Of a DNA stretch of 64,000 nt, positions 1-10,291 are shown piece by piece; position 1 is the first letter of the stretch; the number at the start of each line of letters is the position of its first letter. The notes beneath the pieces are model-generated. The model worked only from the letters and a program-made list of their open reading frames with translations. It searched no databases and had not been told where the DNA came from. Where the stretch lies: contig CM025851.1 in NCBI GenBank assembly GCA_003952965.2, positions 17,706,525 to 17,770,524 of the forward strand, in the 5' to 3' direction. Source of the stretch: Morella rubra (Eukaryota; Streptophyta; Magnoliopsida; Fagales; Myricaceae). A program made the translations under genes and the position numbers.

Positions 1-2105
1 GTTGTTATTTTGTACATAAATGCTTGCTGTAATTATGTTCTTGCAGTTATGATGATTTAAGTTCATTAGATCTAATACTTTTAGCATGAAAACGCCACAA
101 GCATGGTGAAAAAATGTAAGTTTTAGAGTGAAAACCTTGCTGCCTAAAATGTCTCTATGAAATCCTTGGATTTTTTGCATAAAAATTGGTATACATGTAT
201 TATATGGTCATGTAGGTCTCAGTAAAAATTTCAGCTCAATCGGAGGTCAAGAAAGGTCAAAAATGCCCCTGAGGTCTCTTAGGGCAGTTTCGACACTTCA
301 CACAAAACGTTAGGGTAAAAAGGTCCGAATGGGAAAAATAAATTTATGAATATGTAGAGCATAAAAAATAAATGGGGAATCCCAAATGTGAGGCCAAACC
401 GAGTAGAAATAAGGGCTCAAATCACAAAATCAGCCTAAATGGACTTTAGGCCCGTTAACCCTAAACAAGCCCATAACACTTTGAAACTTTAGGGATGGGC
501 CCAGTAGGGCCTAAGGAGGCTCCAAATATCCTTCATTTGAAGATTTATGCTAGATTAAACATTTAATTATAAATTCCATGTTTAATTCTTGAATTAGTAA
601 TATAAGAGGAATAAAGTTTATTAATTTTTTATTTAAGGAAAAATATCTAATAATTTGAACCCATATGAAATAGAAACTAAATGAGTATTTTAAATTCAGT
701 TTGTGGACTTAATTTCTGAAATTTGCATTTTTAATTATTCATGCATTGAAATTACAAGTACTTTACCTGGTTATGTTTTCAAGTCATATTATGGAATGTT
801 TGAGATGTTTACATTGCACATGAATGGTATTCATGCATTAATTGCATTAACATCATGAGAGGGAAAACAAATGTGAGGAACCCCAAGCCTGCGAGGTGAT
901 TCTCGAAGAAAAAGTGACAGTAACGAGTATATGAGGAGAGTGCAACCCACCACTTCAGGGAGTGGGTGGGCTCCTTCTGGATGCTACAACGTCGTTTTTA
1001 AAGGTCTGGCACGGGACAATCCTAGGAGGGACGCAAAATCCGACTCTGGGGTGAACAGAGTAGATACCGGGAATACCTCAGGGAACCATTTAGGCATTGC
1101 ATGCATGGGAAGCCCCATGCATTCTCTACCTTGTTGCTATGACTTAGTACTAATACTATTTATTCTAAAGCATGAATTATACTCGTATGAGCATGCCCCC
1201 TCCCCGACCTTACTGAGTAAGTAGGACTCACCCCTTTTTATTCGCATGTGTGCTTGCTTTTCTCCTTTGAGCAAGAAGATGTACTATTACGAGATTGATA
1301 CCTATCTTGATGCGGGACTGTATGTGGTAGTCCTGAAGGTCCATGTTTAGATCTTTGAGAATTTTCAAGTCATAGTGGAGCACGAGCCCCACTGGTTCGT
1401 AAAGGATTTCCTAACTCCTAGCATAGTTGACCTCGGTTGGGTGGGAGCTCCACCCGAGCCTACTATTCCCTTTCCGTTTCCCCTGAGCCCCACCAACAGA
1501 GGACCCACCGAGCATGTCGGTCGACGGTGTTATTGACCTCACCTTAAATACAGAAGACTATGATTAAGGGTTAAGGTTTTGTTATGACAAATTTCTAGTG
1601 AGTTATTGCCTTTTCTTTTACCAACAGTGTTCCAACTGTTTTTATCCTTGAAAACACGATGCCATAGGCGAGGTGAGCTATAGGAAGCTCACATTTTTAG
1701 AAATCTAGGTCTACACTTTTGTAGTCCTCTCGAAGGACCCTCTTTTGTACTAAAAAGTGTTCATTATAAGAAAATGATGTATTTCTTGATATTATTTTAA
1801 TTTTACCTTTTTATCATTCCTTCAATTTTGTATTAATCTCTCTCCTAATTAAAGTACAATTTATCCCAACTTAATATTTTGGTACGATTTTGCCTCTTTC
1901 GTTCAAGCTTCTAAATCAATTGTTGATATTCTAATTTTAAGACTCTACTTTAACTAATGATTGTTTTGAACCAAGTCTTCCACTAAATAAATTCTAGGGC
2001 AATGAGCGATCCTAAGATTTTTTATTGTGTAGTAATCCCTGAATTTTGTGCATGCGATTACTATATGCGAGCCGAGGGGGTAAGTGACAGCACGGGGGTG
2101 TGACA
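1..2105 (+). mobile_element. Ty3-gypsy-type LTR (probably Tekay/Del-like), 5' end outside the window
   Basis: No gene is visible in this stretch. It ends in GGGGTGTGACA, a common 3' end of plant chromovirus LTRs. The body looks like a long Tekay/Del LTR: a dinucleotide-poor 5' half, a block near 900-1110 with phrases such as 'GAATACCTCAGGGAACC', and a 'CCGACCTTACTGAGTAAGT' block near 1205. Directly after position 2105 the sequence becomes the C-terminal coding part of a hAT transposase read on the other strand, so this LTR appears to have inserted into that transposon. The LTR start and any target duplication lie left of the window. Whether it is a solo LTR or the right end of a full element cannot be decided. 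The family assignment rests on pattern memory, not alignment. Confidence 0.55.
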
Positions 2106-3963
2106 TCTCATCATCATTTTCATCAAATTTTTTTTTTTAAGAATGACGTGTTTTTTTACGGAATACAGCTTCTATATCCATTTCAACTGCAACGTATTTA
2201 GATAAATCCAAAGCAGATTTAAAACCATTTTCTCTATAGTTTTTGAAATAAGAAATAAGTCCCTTTACTTTATCCATAGCAAGATCTATACGTATATTTT
2301 CAAGTTTAAGCTCTTAATTGAATTTTCAGTAAACAATATCTCATACCAAATATTCATTCCTAATAGAAATTCAAAGTTTTCAATCTAGTAGGTTGCTAAA
2401 CAATTGACTTCATTCCTTATCTTAGAATCTTCACTAACTTCTGCTAATTTTAGTAAAGCATCCCTATTTTTTCGGGCTAAAAATTTGTGTGCTTTTACAC
2501 TTTCAATGCGACTTTCCCAATGTATTTAGGACAAAGGTTTAGGAGTCAAAGTAATATACTCTAATAAAACTTTCCATCTTTTTGTAGAAGAAGCAAATAA
2601 AGGAGATATACGTTGTACTACTCCAAAAAATGATATTGCTTTAGAGCATGAATTAGCCATATCACAAAGAACTAAATTTATACTATGGCACCCACAAAGA
2701 GTATAAAATGCTATAGGATTTAAATCTAAAAGCCTTTTTTGCACACCTTTTTTGTCACCTTTCATGTTAGATCCATTATTATAGCCTTGTCCTCTAACAT
2801 CATCCACATCAAGATCATGTTTCTTTAGTGTACTTAAAAGTTCAACAAAAATTCGTTTCCCGATGTTTTATCTACCATAAAAATTCTAAAAAGTACTCAT
2901 CAATCTTTATTGTACTTACTGAAGTATCAACACTTCATAGTATAACAATCATTTGTTCTTGGTAACTTGCATCAGGAGTACAATTAAGACTAACTGAGTA
3001 ATACTTTGCTCTTTAATTTGATTTTCTTGATGACCATACTTTTGACTTTATCGGCTAACATCAAGATCAACTCATTTTATATGTTATGTCCTAAGTAATG
3101 ATTATGAATCTCATATACTTGAACATGTCTAATGTGTTCTTGTATTATAGGATCAAACTTTGCTATCATCTCTGTTAGACCTAAAAAGTTCCCATTATTA
3201 TCTTCACATAACTTTTCTTTCTTCCCCCGAAATGCAAGATTGTTTTTAACTAATGTCTTCACCACTACAGTGATTCTAACAAGAATTCTTGTTAATTCGA
3301 TCTTGGACACTCTTATCAATTGTCTCAATTTTTGACAATCTATTTTTCAAGTCAAACCATCTAGTCATATTGAAAATATGTTCATTAGATAATTTGTGAG
3401 ACTTTAGCTTTTTACTAAGATTTTTTCAATCTCTACATCCTTCGTTAACTAATTGACTTGTACTATATTTTGAGCCAAACAATTTACAACAAAAACAAAA
3501 TTCTCTATCTGTATTTATTGAATACACTAACTATCTCCTATTTTCATTTTCCTCTTTAAGTAGTCTACGAATATAATATTTTTTTCAAGAAATGTCTATT
3601 ATTTTCATCTTTTGGGAAACCAACGTCATCAATTCTAATTGGACCTTTCTCTAGTAAGATATCTTGTAACTTCGTATCAATTTCCTTCCGATGTCCAAGA
3701 TTAGAACAAGTGATACTTAAGATAAATTGATCGTCACAACTTGAACTATCTATGCGTGTCACACAAACAATTTGTTCCAAAAATTCATTTTGTTGTGTCA
3801 CATCAACATTATCTTCTAAGTTCTCTCCTTGAGTCACATTAACATTATCAACTTCTTCTAAGTCTCCTCTAATACTTGGTTCTTCACCTATTACCTCTTG
3901 ATTTGAATTTGGTTCCCTTTTGTCAATAAGATATTTGCTAAGGGCCCCTCTTTGAGATTGCAT
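2106..3963 (-). pseudogene. hAT transposase pseudogene (zinc finger MYM-type protein 1-like, DUF4371)
   Basis: The minus-strand pieces fall in the right order for this family. At 3963-3565 is the N-terminal part (SQRGALSKYL, then KGPIRIDDVGFPKDENNRHF). At 3328-3077 is a DUF4371-like part (LAFRGKKEKLCEDNNGNF and AKFDPIIQEHIRHVQVYEIH). At 2807-2526 is DVRGQGYNNGSNMKGDKKGV with CGCHSINLVLCDMA. Further left, about 2520-2130, are WESRIESVKA and a C-terminal stretch rich in FDEND. Frameshifts and stops separate the blocks, and the hAT dimerisation end is missing beyond the LTR junction. In intact relatives the protein is about 700-800 aa and would bind the element ends and catalyse cut-and-paste transposition. 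This copy is dead. Family recognition is from motif memory. Confidence 0.75.
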
Positions 3964-4759
3964 TAAAATTTATATTCTCCTTCTTTTCTTGAGTTTTTTT
4001 TCATCATATCCGGATGTATATTTTCTACAAGTCCTTTTAAAGATTAACAAATTGAACCACAGAAAAGGAATAATAATAATAGAAAAAAAAAAAAAAAAGA
4101 AGAAGAAGCTAATTGATACAAATACTAAATTGAAATATAAACTCTTGAACAATAGAACCTGATCCTAGATTTGTTGAAGCAGCAACAATCAACTGATCAA
4201 GACTCTGAGAAGCTGATTTGCGATTATTTGAGAAGTTTTGTAGATATTGTTTAGCAAAAAAGCAGGAAATACTTCGACAATAAGAAGTTGCTTTGCTTAG
4301 CAAAAAAATCGGATATATTGTGCGATTGTTTTACTGTTTAGCAAAAAGAACAATCCACTACTAATAATCTAATTAGACATTGGTGTGCCACTTTACTGTT
4401 AAAAAAATGACATTAGAATTTAAATTTTTTAGAACTTAATTAGCAATAAAGTTGCCAATTATAGTAGACAGTTGTGGTGCTAGGTTTTAGGAGAAGAATT
4501 TTATTGTGAATGATTCTATTATTTTGAAAAGAGACGTTGATAATGCTATTTTTAAGATGTGTTTTTTTTTTTTTTTCAATTTGAATATTGTAAACTAATT
4601 TTAAATATTTCTATTTTGTAGGCCTTCATTAAGTTTTATCTTAAAAAATTTAGTCTTTTTTTTTTCTTCTTAATCTTAATTTTGCTAAAATACAAGACCT
4701 TCATAATTAGGGGGCCTCAGGCGATTGTCTCACCTTCCTACCCCTTTGAGCCACTCCTG
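2106..4759 (-). mobile_element. decayed hAT transposon with ZMYM1/DUF4371-type transposase, cut by an LTR
   Basis: The minus strand, read from 4759 to 2106, starts with terminal sequence CAGGAGTGGCTCAAAGGGG, the usual end of the plant TTF/ZMYM1-like hAT family. The transposase remnant follows from about 3963. The opposite end of the transposon is not in the window because the gypsy-type LTR interrupts the coding region at 2105/2106. The element itself sits inside Ty1-copia reverse transcriptase sequence, which resumes at 4760. Homopolymer tracts (4084-4100, 4561-4577) lie in its non-coding parts. It cannot be active, because the transposase reading frame is broken many times. Confidence 0.7.
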
Positions 4760-5897
4760 GGCATTAAGTTCAAAATCCAAGGCTTTATGTTACAGAGGAT
4801 CTCTAACAATTTCATAATAAAATGCAAGTTCAACATGAGAGGAAATGGAAGTGCTAAAAGCCCTGAAAGATGGTGAGAGTTTGTCATAGGAAAGGGTTTG
4901 AGAGAGGGTACAATGAGTACTTGAATATGTCTTGGTTTGAAATTGAGTAGTCAGGCTGACCATAGCCTGTTGACAATGGAAGTGTTGTAAAAATTGAGGC
5001 CTTAATCTGGTTCTGGTGGATCTTCAAAGAGGTGGAGATGCTGCAATAGGAGATGCGGCAATGAGAGGTATTGGTGGAGCAAAATTTGTAGTGGAAGATT
5101 TTCTAAAGGACAAATAAGGCAAGGAGATAAATTATGTTAGTTAGGAAAGACAATATGATCATAAGTTCGAGTCTAGCATTGGAAAGATGAACAAGGTGAT
5201 AATGCCATAAGTCAAAATCTGTAGAGCTTGTAGCAGTCGAGTGAAAAACAGAGGAATGATGTGAGAAAAATTAGGAAAGAGCAATAACAAGGTCGGAAGG
5301 CAACACCTCCTACTGCAACTAGTAAAGGCCATGTGCAACCTTACCCTTGCCAATTGTCACGTAAGAGACAAGGTCCCATAGAAAGCACATACTAGGTAAG
5401 AAGATTGGACAGCATTGTATGTTTTCAAAAAATTTGCGGGCTGATAGTAGATTAAAATTAATAGCAAAGACGCACGAAAGATTTTGCAAGCAGATGGTGT
5501 GAATTAATTGCATGGTGTCTATATGTGTGACTGATACAAGTTCACCATTTAGAAGTTTGACAGAATAAAAGGCTTCAGAAGTAACTATGGAGAGCGACCT
5601 GTATCAATAATCCAAAGGGTGTCCAGTGGAGTATGTGAACGTGTGTGCTGAGTAGACAAACAAATAGAGATACTAGACATGGCAGGGCATTGTTTGGAAG
5701 GATTATGGGGAATGGTTTGGAGATGATTAGCCGAGTGAGACAGCTGATGAGTCCTTCGAGTGTAGTAATGCCATAATTTCTTGATATTGCTCCTTTGTCA
5801 ATGAGATTGATTCATCAGTGTCCTTTTTTGGTTCGTAAGAGTGTTGACCATCAGCTTGATTCGAAAAACAACCACTGCTCTTGGGCTTGTTATGAAG

Positions 5898-6128
5898 CTA
5901 GTGTCTAGGTGGGTATCCGTGGAGTTTGTAGCACCTCTCCATGGTGTGTCCTATCATGTCACAGGGAGAACAAACTAGAGGTTCTGCATTGGTGGCTTTA
6001 AAACAATTATCAAGGGAGTGTCCAAGCATTTTATAATGTGTGCAATAAGGCTTGTCCTTCTTAAAGGTAGCAGATGTCTTGGTATTACCCTTAAAATTCT
6101 CATTGTTCTTCCAAGTAAATAGAGCCAT
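5898..6128 (-). pseudogene. copia gag zinc-knuckle fragment
   Basis: This 76-codon open stretch is part of the decayed copia gag. It holds one degenerate CCHC-like motif (CTHYKMLGHSLDNC, where the second cysteine has become tyrosine) and one intact knuckle, CSPCDMIGHTMERC (CX2CX4HX4C), followed by YKLHGYPP, the signature of plant copia gag proteins. In an active element the knuckle binds genomic RNA during packaging. The upstream gag region (UBN2-like, about 6720-6430) is in other frames and has stops, so no functional protein is expected. Confidence 0.75.
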
Positions 6129-6732
6129 AGTATCATGGTCCTGAATTACCAGAGAGAACCTGACGTTGACGTTCTTGTTGTTGTATGTATGACAAAACCT
6201 TATTTACAACAGGTATAGGTTCAATTAACATCACTTGATCCTAAATATTAGAGAATGAGTCATGTAATCCCATAAGAAATTGAATTACGCAATTACATTG
6301 GTACTTATTAGTAAGGTTACACAACTTTCCACAACTACAGTTAGGTAAAGGGTCATAAACCGATCGTTCACCTAGAGAGTTTTCAATTTACCGTAGTATA
6401 TGCTCACGGTATCATCCCCCTCGGTCAAATTGGACAGAGCCTTCTTAAGCTCATAAATCTGAGGTCCATTTTGTTTAGAAAATCATTCCCACAATTTAGC
6501 CAAGATTTCGCTAGCATTGTCAATAAAAGCTACGCTAGATTTGAGAGGTAAACCAATTGAGTTCTGCAACCAGGAAACTACCATATCGTTGCAACGCTTC
6601 CAACGGCCAAACAAAGAGTCATCTAGAGTAGCTTTGGACAAGGTTCCATTAATAAACTTATTCTTGTTCTTGGCACAGAAGGCCCTTTACATGGACCTTG
6701 ACCAAGTAGAGTAGTTCTCAGTGGTGAGTGAA

Positions 6733-7883
6733 GTTCCTAATATTAAGGCAACCCAAAACGGAGGGTGAATTGAGTTTCCAAACTTTTTCGCTTTTAACCC
6801 TTATGTCCACCCCTCAAGCTTCTTTCCAAGCCTTGAGGTTTTCTCCACTATTTTCCCAATAGTGTACACTTAACTTTCGGGTGCTAGAGAACCTTACAAG
6901 TGCTTTTCTGGGCTCAACTCTCACAACCCAAATGATTTTTCGAGCGAACCACTCACAACCTAACCAAGCTTGAAATATACCCTCTTTAAGCTTCTTCTTT
7001 AGTGAATAACCTCACTAAAGGGAATCACACCTTTGAATAGGAAGATACACGAATTTGACTCTCTTAAAGAGTGGATAATAAAATAGAAAGCTCTATCTCT
7101 TTGCTTCCCACAATGACAATGATAAGAAAGTGAAACTTGTGTGAATGATTTGAGAATATGAGTAAGAAGGTTTTTAATCTTTCGCAAGCTATAGAAATGA
7201 TGTATGGTCATTTTTTCTCGTTTTACAAGCTTAAAAGTGCTCTATTTATAAGCCTCCAAGCCAAAATAGTCGTTTCTAATTATTGGGGATGAGTCTGTCA
7301 AAACTCAAGTTATACCAGTCGACCAGTATATATAGTGGTCGACTGCTACTGATATCTGTTGCCCAACGGTCATAATTGCAGGCACTCTAACATTTGGGAA
7401 ACTGTCTCGGTTGGCCGCTAAATGAAGCAATCGATATTGAGTCAACTGGTATATGAACTGGTTGACTACTATATCTAAAAAAGCAGCCGTTAAATATTTT
7501 GAAGCGTGATTTTGGCTATTTTAAGACCCTATCTCAAAACCTAACTCCCCAATGATATAAAAGAGATTTGGAAGTTATAGAGATATGATTTGAAAATACT
7601 TAAGACATTTTATTTACAAAACTTTAGATAAAAAGATTTATGCTTGGTTTTGAAAAATAAGCAGTGTGTGATTCAAATCCTTGTCAAAAGTGAAACTAAG
7701 AGTTATAAGGTTATACCCTATGGTCTTGAATATTCACTTTTGAGCTCCTTGTATCTTCTTAATCTTCAAACTTCTTGTCTTTGACTCTTTGATAAAAATG
7801 TCTTTGTCTTAAAGATGTCTATTTTGTAAACTTAATCCATTTATTTAAATCATCAAAATATCGATTGTGAACAAAGGCCAACA
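6733..7883 (-). mobile_element. solo LTR, SIRE/Maximus-like copia, nested in the older copia element
   Basis: On the minus strand the block begins TGTTGGCC at 7883 and ends ...TTAGGAAC at 6733. It is flanked by GTGAA (728-732 of the 6 kb block, i.e. 6728-6732) and ATGAA (7884-7888), a five-base target duplication with one change. It splits the copia gag reading between MLVT and LTTENYSTW. Inside is a promoter-like CTTATAAATAGAGC near 7240 (minus strand) and several arms of a GTCGAC palindrome (7316-7345 and 7437-7472). No internal retrotransposon genes are present, as expected for a solo LTR left by LTR-LTR recombination. The SIRE assignment comes from the start, the length of about 1.15 kb and the TATA context, and is tentative. 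Confidence 0.6.
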
Positions 7884-8046
7884 ATGAAGTACTCAGTGAC
7901 AAGCATAGTGCCTGGATTATCTGAAGTTTCTAGACGATAAGGGTTAAAAGGCTTGGACAAGTTGGAGTAGCAATTGGTGGAAAGAGTAACAGCAACGTCT
8001 TCATCTTTGGTGGAGGTCCTTACTGTTCTGATGCCATATCAGATTT

Positions 8047-8343
8047 TGTAATGAAGGTTTTGCTGAAAAAGACAGACGAGAGAAGAAGACGATGAAGAAT
8101 TTGTAAAATGCTTTCTATGTTCAATTGTATTTTGTATTGCAGAAATGTGTATAGTATATAACTAACTAACGAAAGAATCATTCTAACAAACTATGAAAGG
8201 ACTAAAAGGTCTTATATTATCCTCTAATCTATTTGTACACGTATGTAAAATTACAAGAGACGCAACAGAATGAGAAATAGGTGATTGGTGTGTTGACTGG
8301 CGCGATAAGTCAGCTGAGTAAGCTGTTGATGCGACAGTTGACA
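8047..8343 (-). repeat. 5' LTR of the decayed copia element
   Basis: Read on the minus strand the segment begins TGTCAACTGTCGCATC and ends TTCATTACA, with TG...CA ends. The tRNA-primer-like site follows 11 bases later. A TATA-like run (TATATACTATACACA near 8150) and a downstream stretch ending in ATTCTTCATCG fit a copia LTR promoter and R region. No second LTR copy was found in the window, because the 3' half of the element is missing. Confidence 0.65.
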
Positions 8344-8707
8344 CTCTATCCTGCAATACGTAGTATTATTGTAGACGATCTTGTATGATAGAGGATCGAC
8401 CCTAAGTCTTGGGCATTTTGGCATAGGTTGAAGCCTTTTCATGAAATCGAAGAGCTGGTCCTCTTCTGTTATATCAAAAATGTCCAGGGAGAACTAGGAA
8501 AGATGGCCTTCACATACTTGCGTATGGGGCCTGTTTGCTTCAGGCTCATCAACATGCCGGACCACAACTGGGCAGGAACCCTCCATTCTGCCTGAAACTC
8601 ATCCTCAAAATGGATCAAATTTCACTTCACGCTCTGCGTTCTTTACGTCTTTGAGTTCGCCACCAGAACTTGGCTGAACCATCAAGATACATGGCAGCCG
8701 TATTCAC
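8344..8707 (-). pseudogene. Ty3-gypsy gag fragment
   Basis: On the minus strand the translation contains NTAAMYLDGSAKFWWRTQRR, then LKQTGPIRKYVKA and DQLFDFMKRLQP, in different frames. This order matches the central part of plant Ty3-gypsy gag (Retrotrans_gag family), where the WWR motif precedes the EYVKEF block. Frame changes and stops show decay. The copia LTR abuts it at 8343, so the copia may have inserted into this older gypsy relic. The right edge runs straight into the 101-bp tandem array. Confidence 0.6.
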
Positions 8708-9522
8708 CATTAAGGTATCTAATTTTCAAACTAATTAATTTGGACTATTTTGCATTTATATTCTGGTTCATAACTTTTCCATTGATCTATTTGCTTTATT
8801 TTCTTCATCATTAAGGTACCTAATTATTAAAAAAATTAATTTTGACTGTTTTGCATTTATATTTTGTCTATAACTCTTCCATTAATCTATTTTCTTCATC
8901 ATTAAGGTATCTAATTATTAAACAAATTAATTTGGATGACTTGTAATTTATCTATTGGTCTATAACTCTTCCATTGATCTATTTGCTTCAATTTCTTCAT
9001 CATTCAGGTATCTATTTTTCAAAAAAATTAATTTGGACTATTTTGCATTTATATTTTGGTCTATAACTCTTCCATTGATCTATTTGCTTCGTATTATTCA
9101 TCATTAAAGTATCTAATTTTCAAACTAATTAATTTGGACTATTTTTCATTTATATTTTGGTCTATAAATATTCTATTATTCTATTTGTTTCATTTTCTTC
9201 ATCATTAAGGTATCTAATTATTACAAAAATTAATTTGGATTGTTTTGCATTTATATTTTGATCTATAACTCTTCCACTAATTTATTTGCTTCATTTTCTT
9301 CATCATTAAGGTATCTAATTATTAAACAAATGAATTTAGACGATTTTTAATTTATCTATTGGTCTATAACTCTTCCATTGATCTATTTGCTGCAATTTCT
9401 TCATCATTATGGTATCTACTTTTCAAACAAATTAATTTGGACTATTTTGCATTTATATTTTTGTCGATAACTCTTCCATTAATCTATTTGCTTCATTTTC
9501 CTCATCATTAAGATATCTAATT
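8708..9522. repeat. tandem array of 101-bp units, eight copies plus part of a ninth
   Basis: Each unit starts CATTAAGGTATCTAAT and runs through a TTAATTTGGACTATTTTGCA core to CTATTTGCTTCATTTTCTTCAT. The first two units start at 8708 and 8809, giving a period of 101 bp. Units 1 and 5, 2 and 6, 3 and 7, and 4 and 8 resemble each other more than their neighbours. For example only 3 and 7 have AATTTATCTATTGG. The array therefore has a four-unit, roughly 400-bp higher-order period. The ninth unit is split by the TRIM insertion and continues at 10002-10050. The array is AT-rich and has no coding content. Confidence 0.85.
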
Positions 9523-9731
9523 TGTTGACTTTATAGGGGCCAGCAATCAACCCTTTGACTCGTGTAAGGGCTTGACCGCCCAGCCTGTTGGCACCCACGT
9601 GGTGCAGCCCCTCATGTCCACTTGTCGTTTAGTATGGGGCTCTGCTTTACTTGGCGTATAAGGAAATAAAGTTGCGCCTTAGCCATTAGCTTAAGCTTTT
9701 GGCTCAATGGTAGCGTTTGATTCGAACTACA
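9523..9731 (+). repeat. TRIM 5' LTR
   Basis: This 209-bp copy starts TGTTGACTTTATAGGGG and ends CGAACTACA. It matches the 3' LTR along its whole length with scattered substitutions. Confidence 0.9.
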
Positions 9732-9787
9732 ATTGGTATCAAAGCGAGGTCACAGGTTCGAGTCCCAGGTTAGTTGCTGAGAGAGAT

Positions 9788-9996
9788 TGTTGGCTTTATG
9801 GGGGCTAGCAATCAACCCTTTGACTCATGTAAAGGCTTGACTGCCCAGCCTGTTGGCACCCAAGTGGTGCAGCCCCTCATGTCCACCTGTCGCTTAGTAC
9901 GGGGCTCTGCTCTACCTGGCGTATAAGGAAATAAGGTTGCGCCTTAACCATCAGCTTAAGCTTTTGGCTCAATGGTAGCGCTTGATCCAAACTACA
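9788..9996 (+). repeat. TRIM 3' LTR
   Basis: This 209-bp copy starts TGTTGGCTTTATGGGGG and ends CCAAACTACA. It is followed directly by the TAATT target duplication and the resumed 101-bp array. Confidence 0.9.
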
Positions 9997-10001
9997 TAAT
10001 T

Positions 10002-10244
10002 TTCAAACTAATTAATTTGGACTATTTTTTATTTATATTTTAGTCTCAAACTTCACAAAAAAAAAAAAAAAAAGTTTAGATGTATTGGGAAGAACATAAC
10101 AAAGAACACATAATTATTTAAAAGAAATAAAAACTTATATGACTCATAATTCTTCTTGAAATCTGTCACCTCCTTTATCTAACTGATTTAAACTTGATAT
10201 GATTTCATCTTTCAACGAAGGACACACACACCCCCCACCCTCTG

Positions 10245-10291
<47 letters not shown>

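Larger units (their letters stand above)
4760..8343 (-). mobile_element. decayed Ty1-copia retrotransposon (5' LTR, gag, protease and pre-integrase remnants, start of RT)
   Basis: Reading the minus strand from 8343: a 297-bp LTR, a primer-binding-like site at 8035-8024 (TGGCATCAGAAC) and a gag start with NPYRLETSDNPGTMLVT. The solo LTR at 6733-7883 interrupts gag here. Gag then resumes with LTTENYSTWSRSM and FGRWKRCNDMVVSWLQNS, followed by zinc knuckles (6128-5898). A protease-to-pre-integrase stretch follows (KLLNGELVSVTHI near 5550, INFNLLSARKF near 5450, LWHYHLVHLSNARLEL near 5190). Most of the integrase is deleted. At 4920-4760 the sequence matches the segment before the RT domain (FRAFSTSISSHVELAFYYE). 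It stops at the hAT insertion at 4759. Many stops and frameshifts show an old, inactive copy. Confidence 0.75.
9523..9996 (+). mobile_element. complete TRIM retrotransposon (474 bp)
   Basis: Two 209-bp direct repeats (9523-9731 and 9788-9996) begin TGTTG and end ACTACA. They flank a 56-bp interior that starts with a primer-binding site, TGGTATCAAAGC (9734-9745), close to the initiator-Met tRNA complement. A short purine tract (GAGAGAGAT) precedes the second LTR. The element is bordered by the five-base target duplication TAATT (9518-9522 and 9997-10001). Size, structure and absence of coding sequence define a terminal-repeat retrotransposon in miniature, mobilised in trans. The interior also has GGTTCGAGTCCC, which resembles a tRNA B box. 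The two LTRs differ at several positions, so the insertion is not very recent. Confidence 0.9.

Noticed and set aside
9734-9780. tRNA-like sequence (GGTTCGAGTCCC)
   Set aside because: No cloverleaf can be drawn. The word sits in the TRIM interior just after the primer-binding site.
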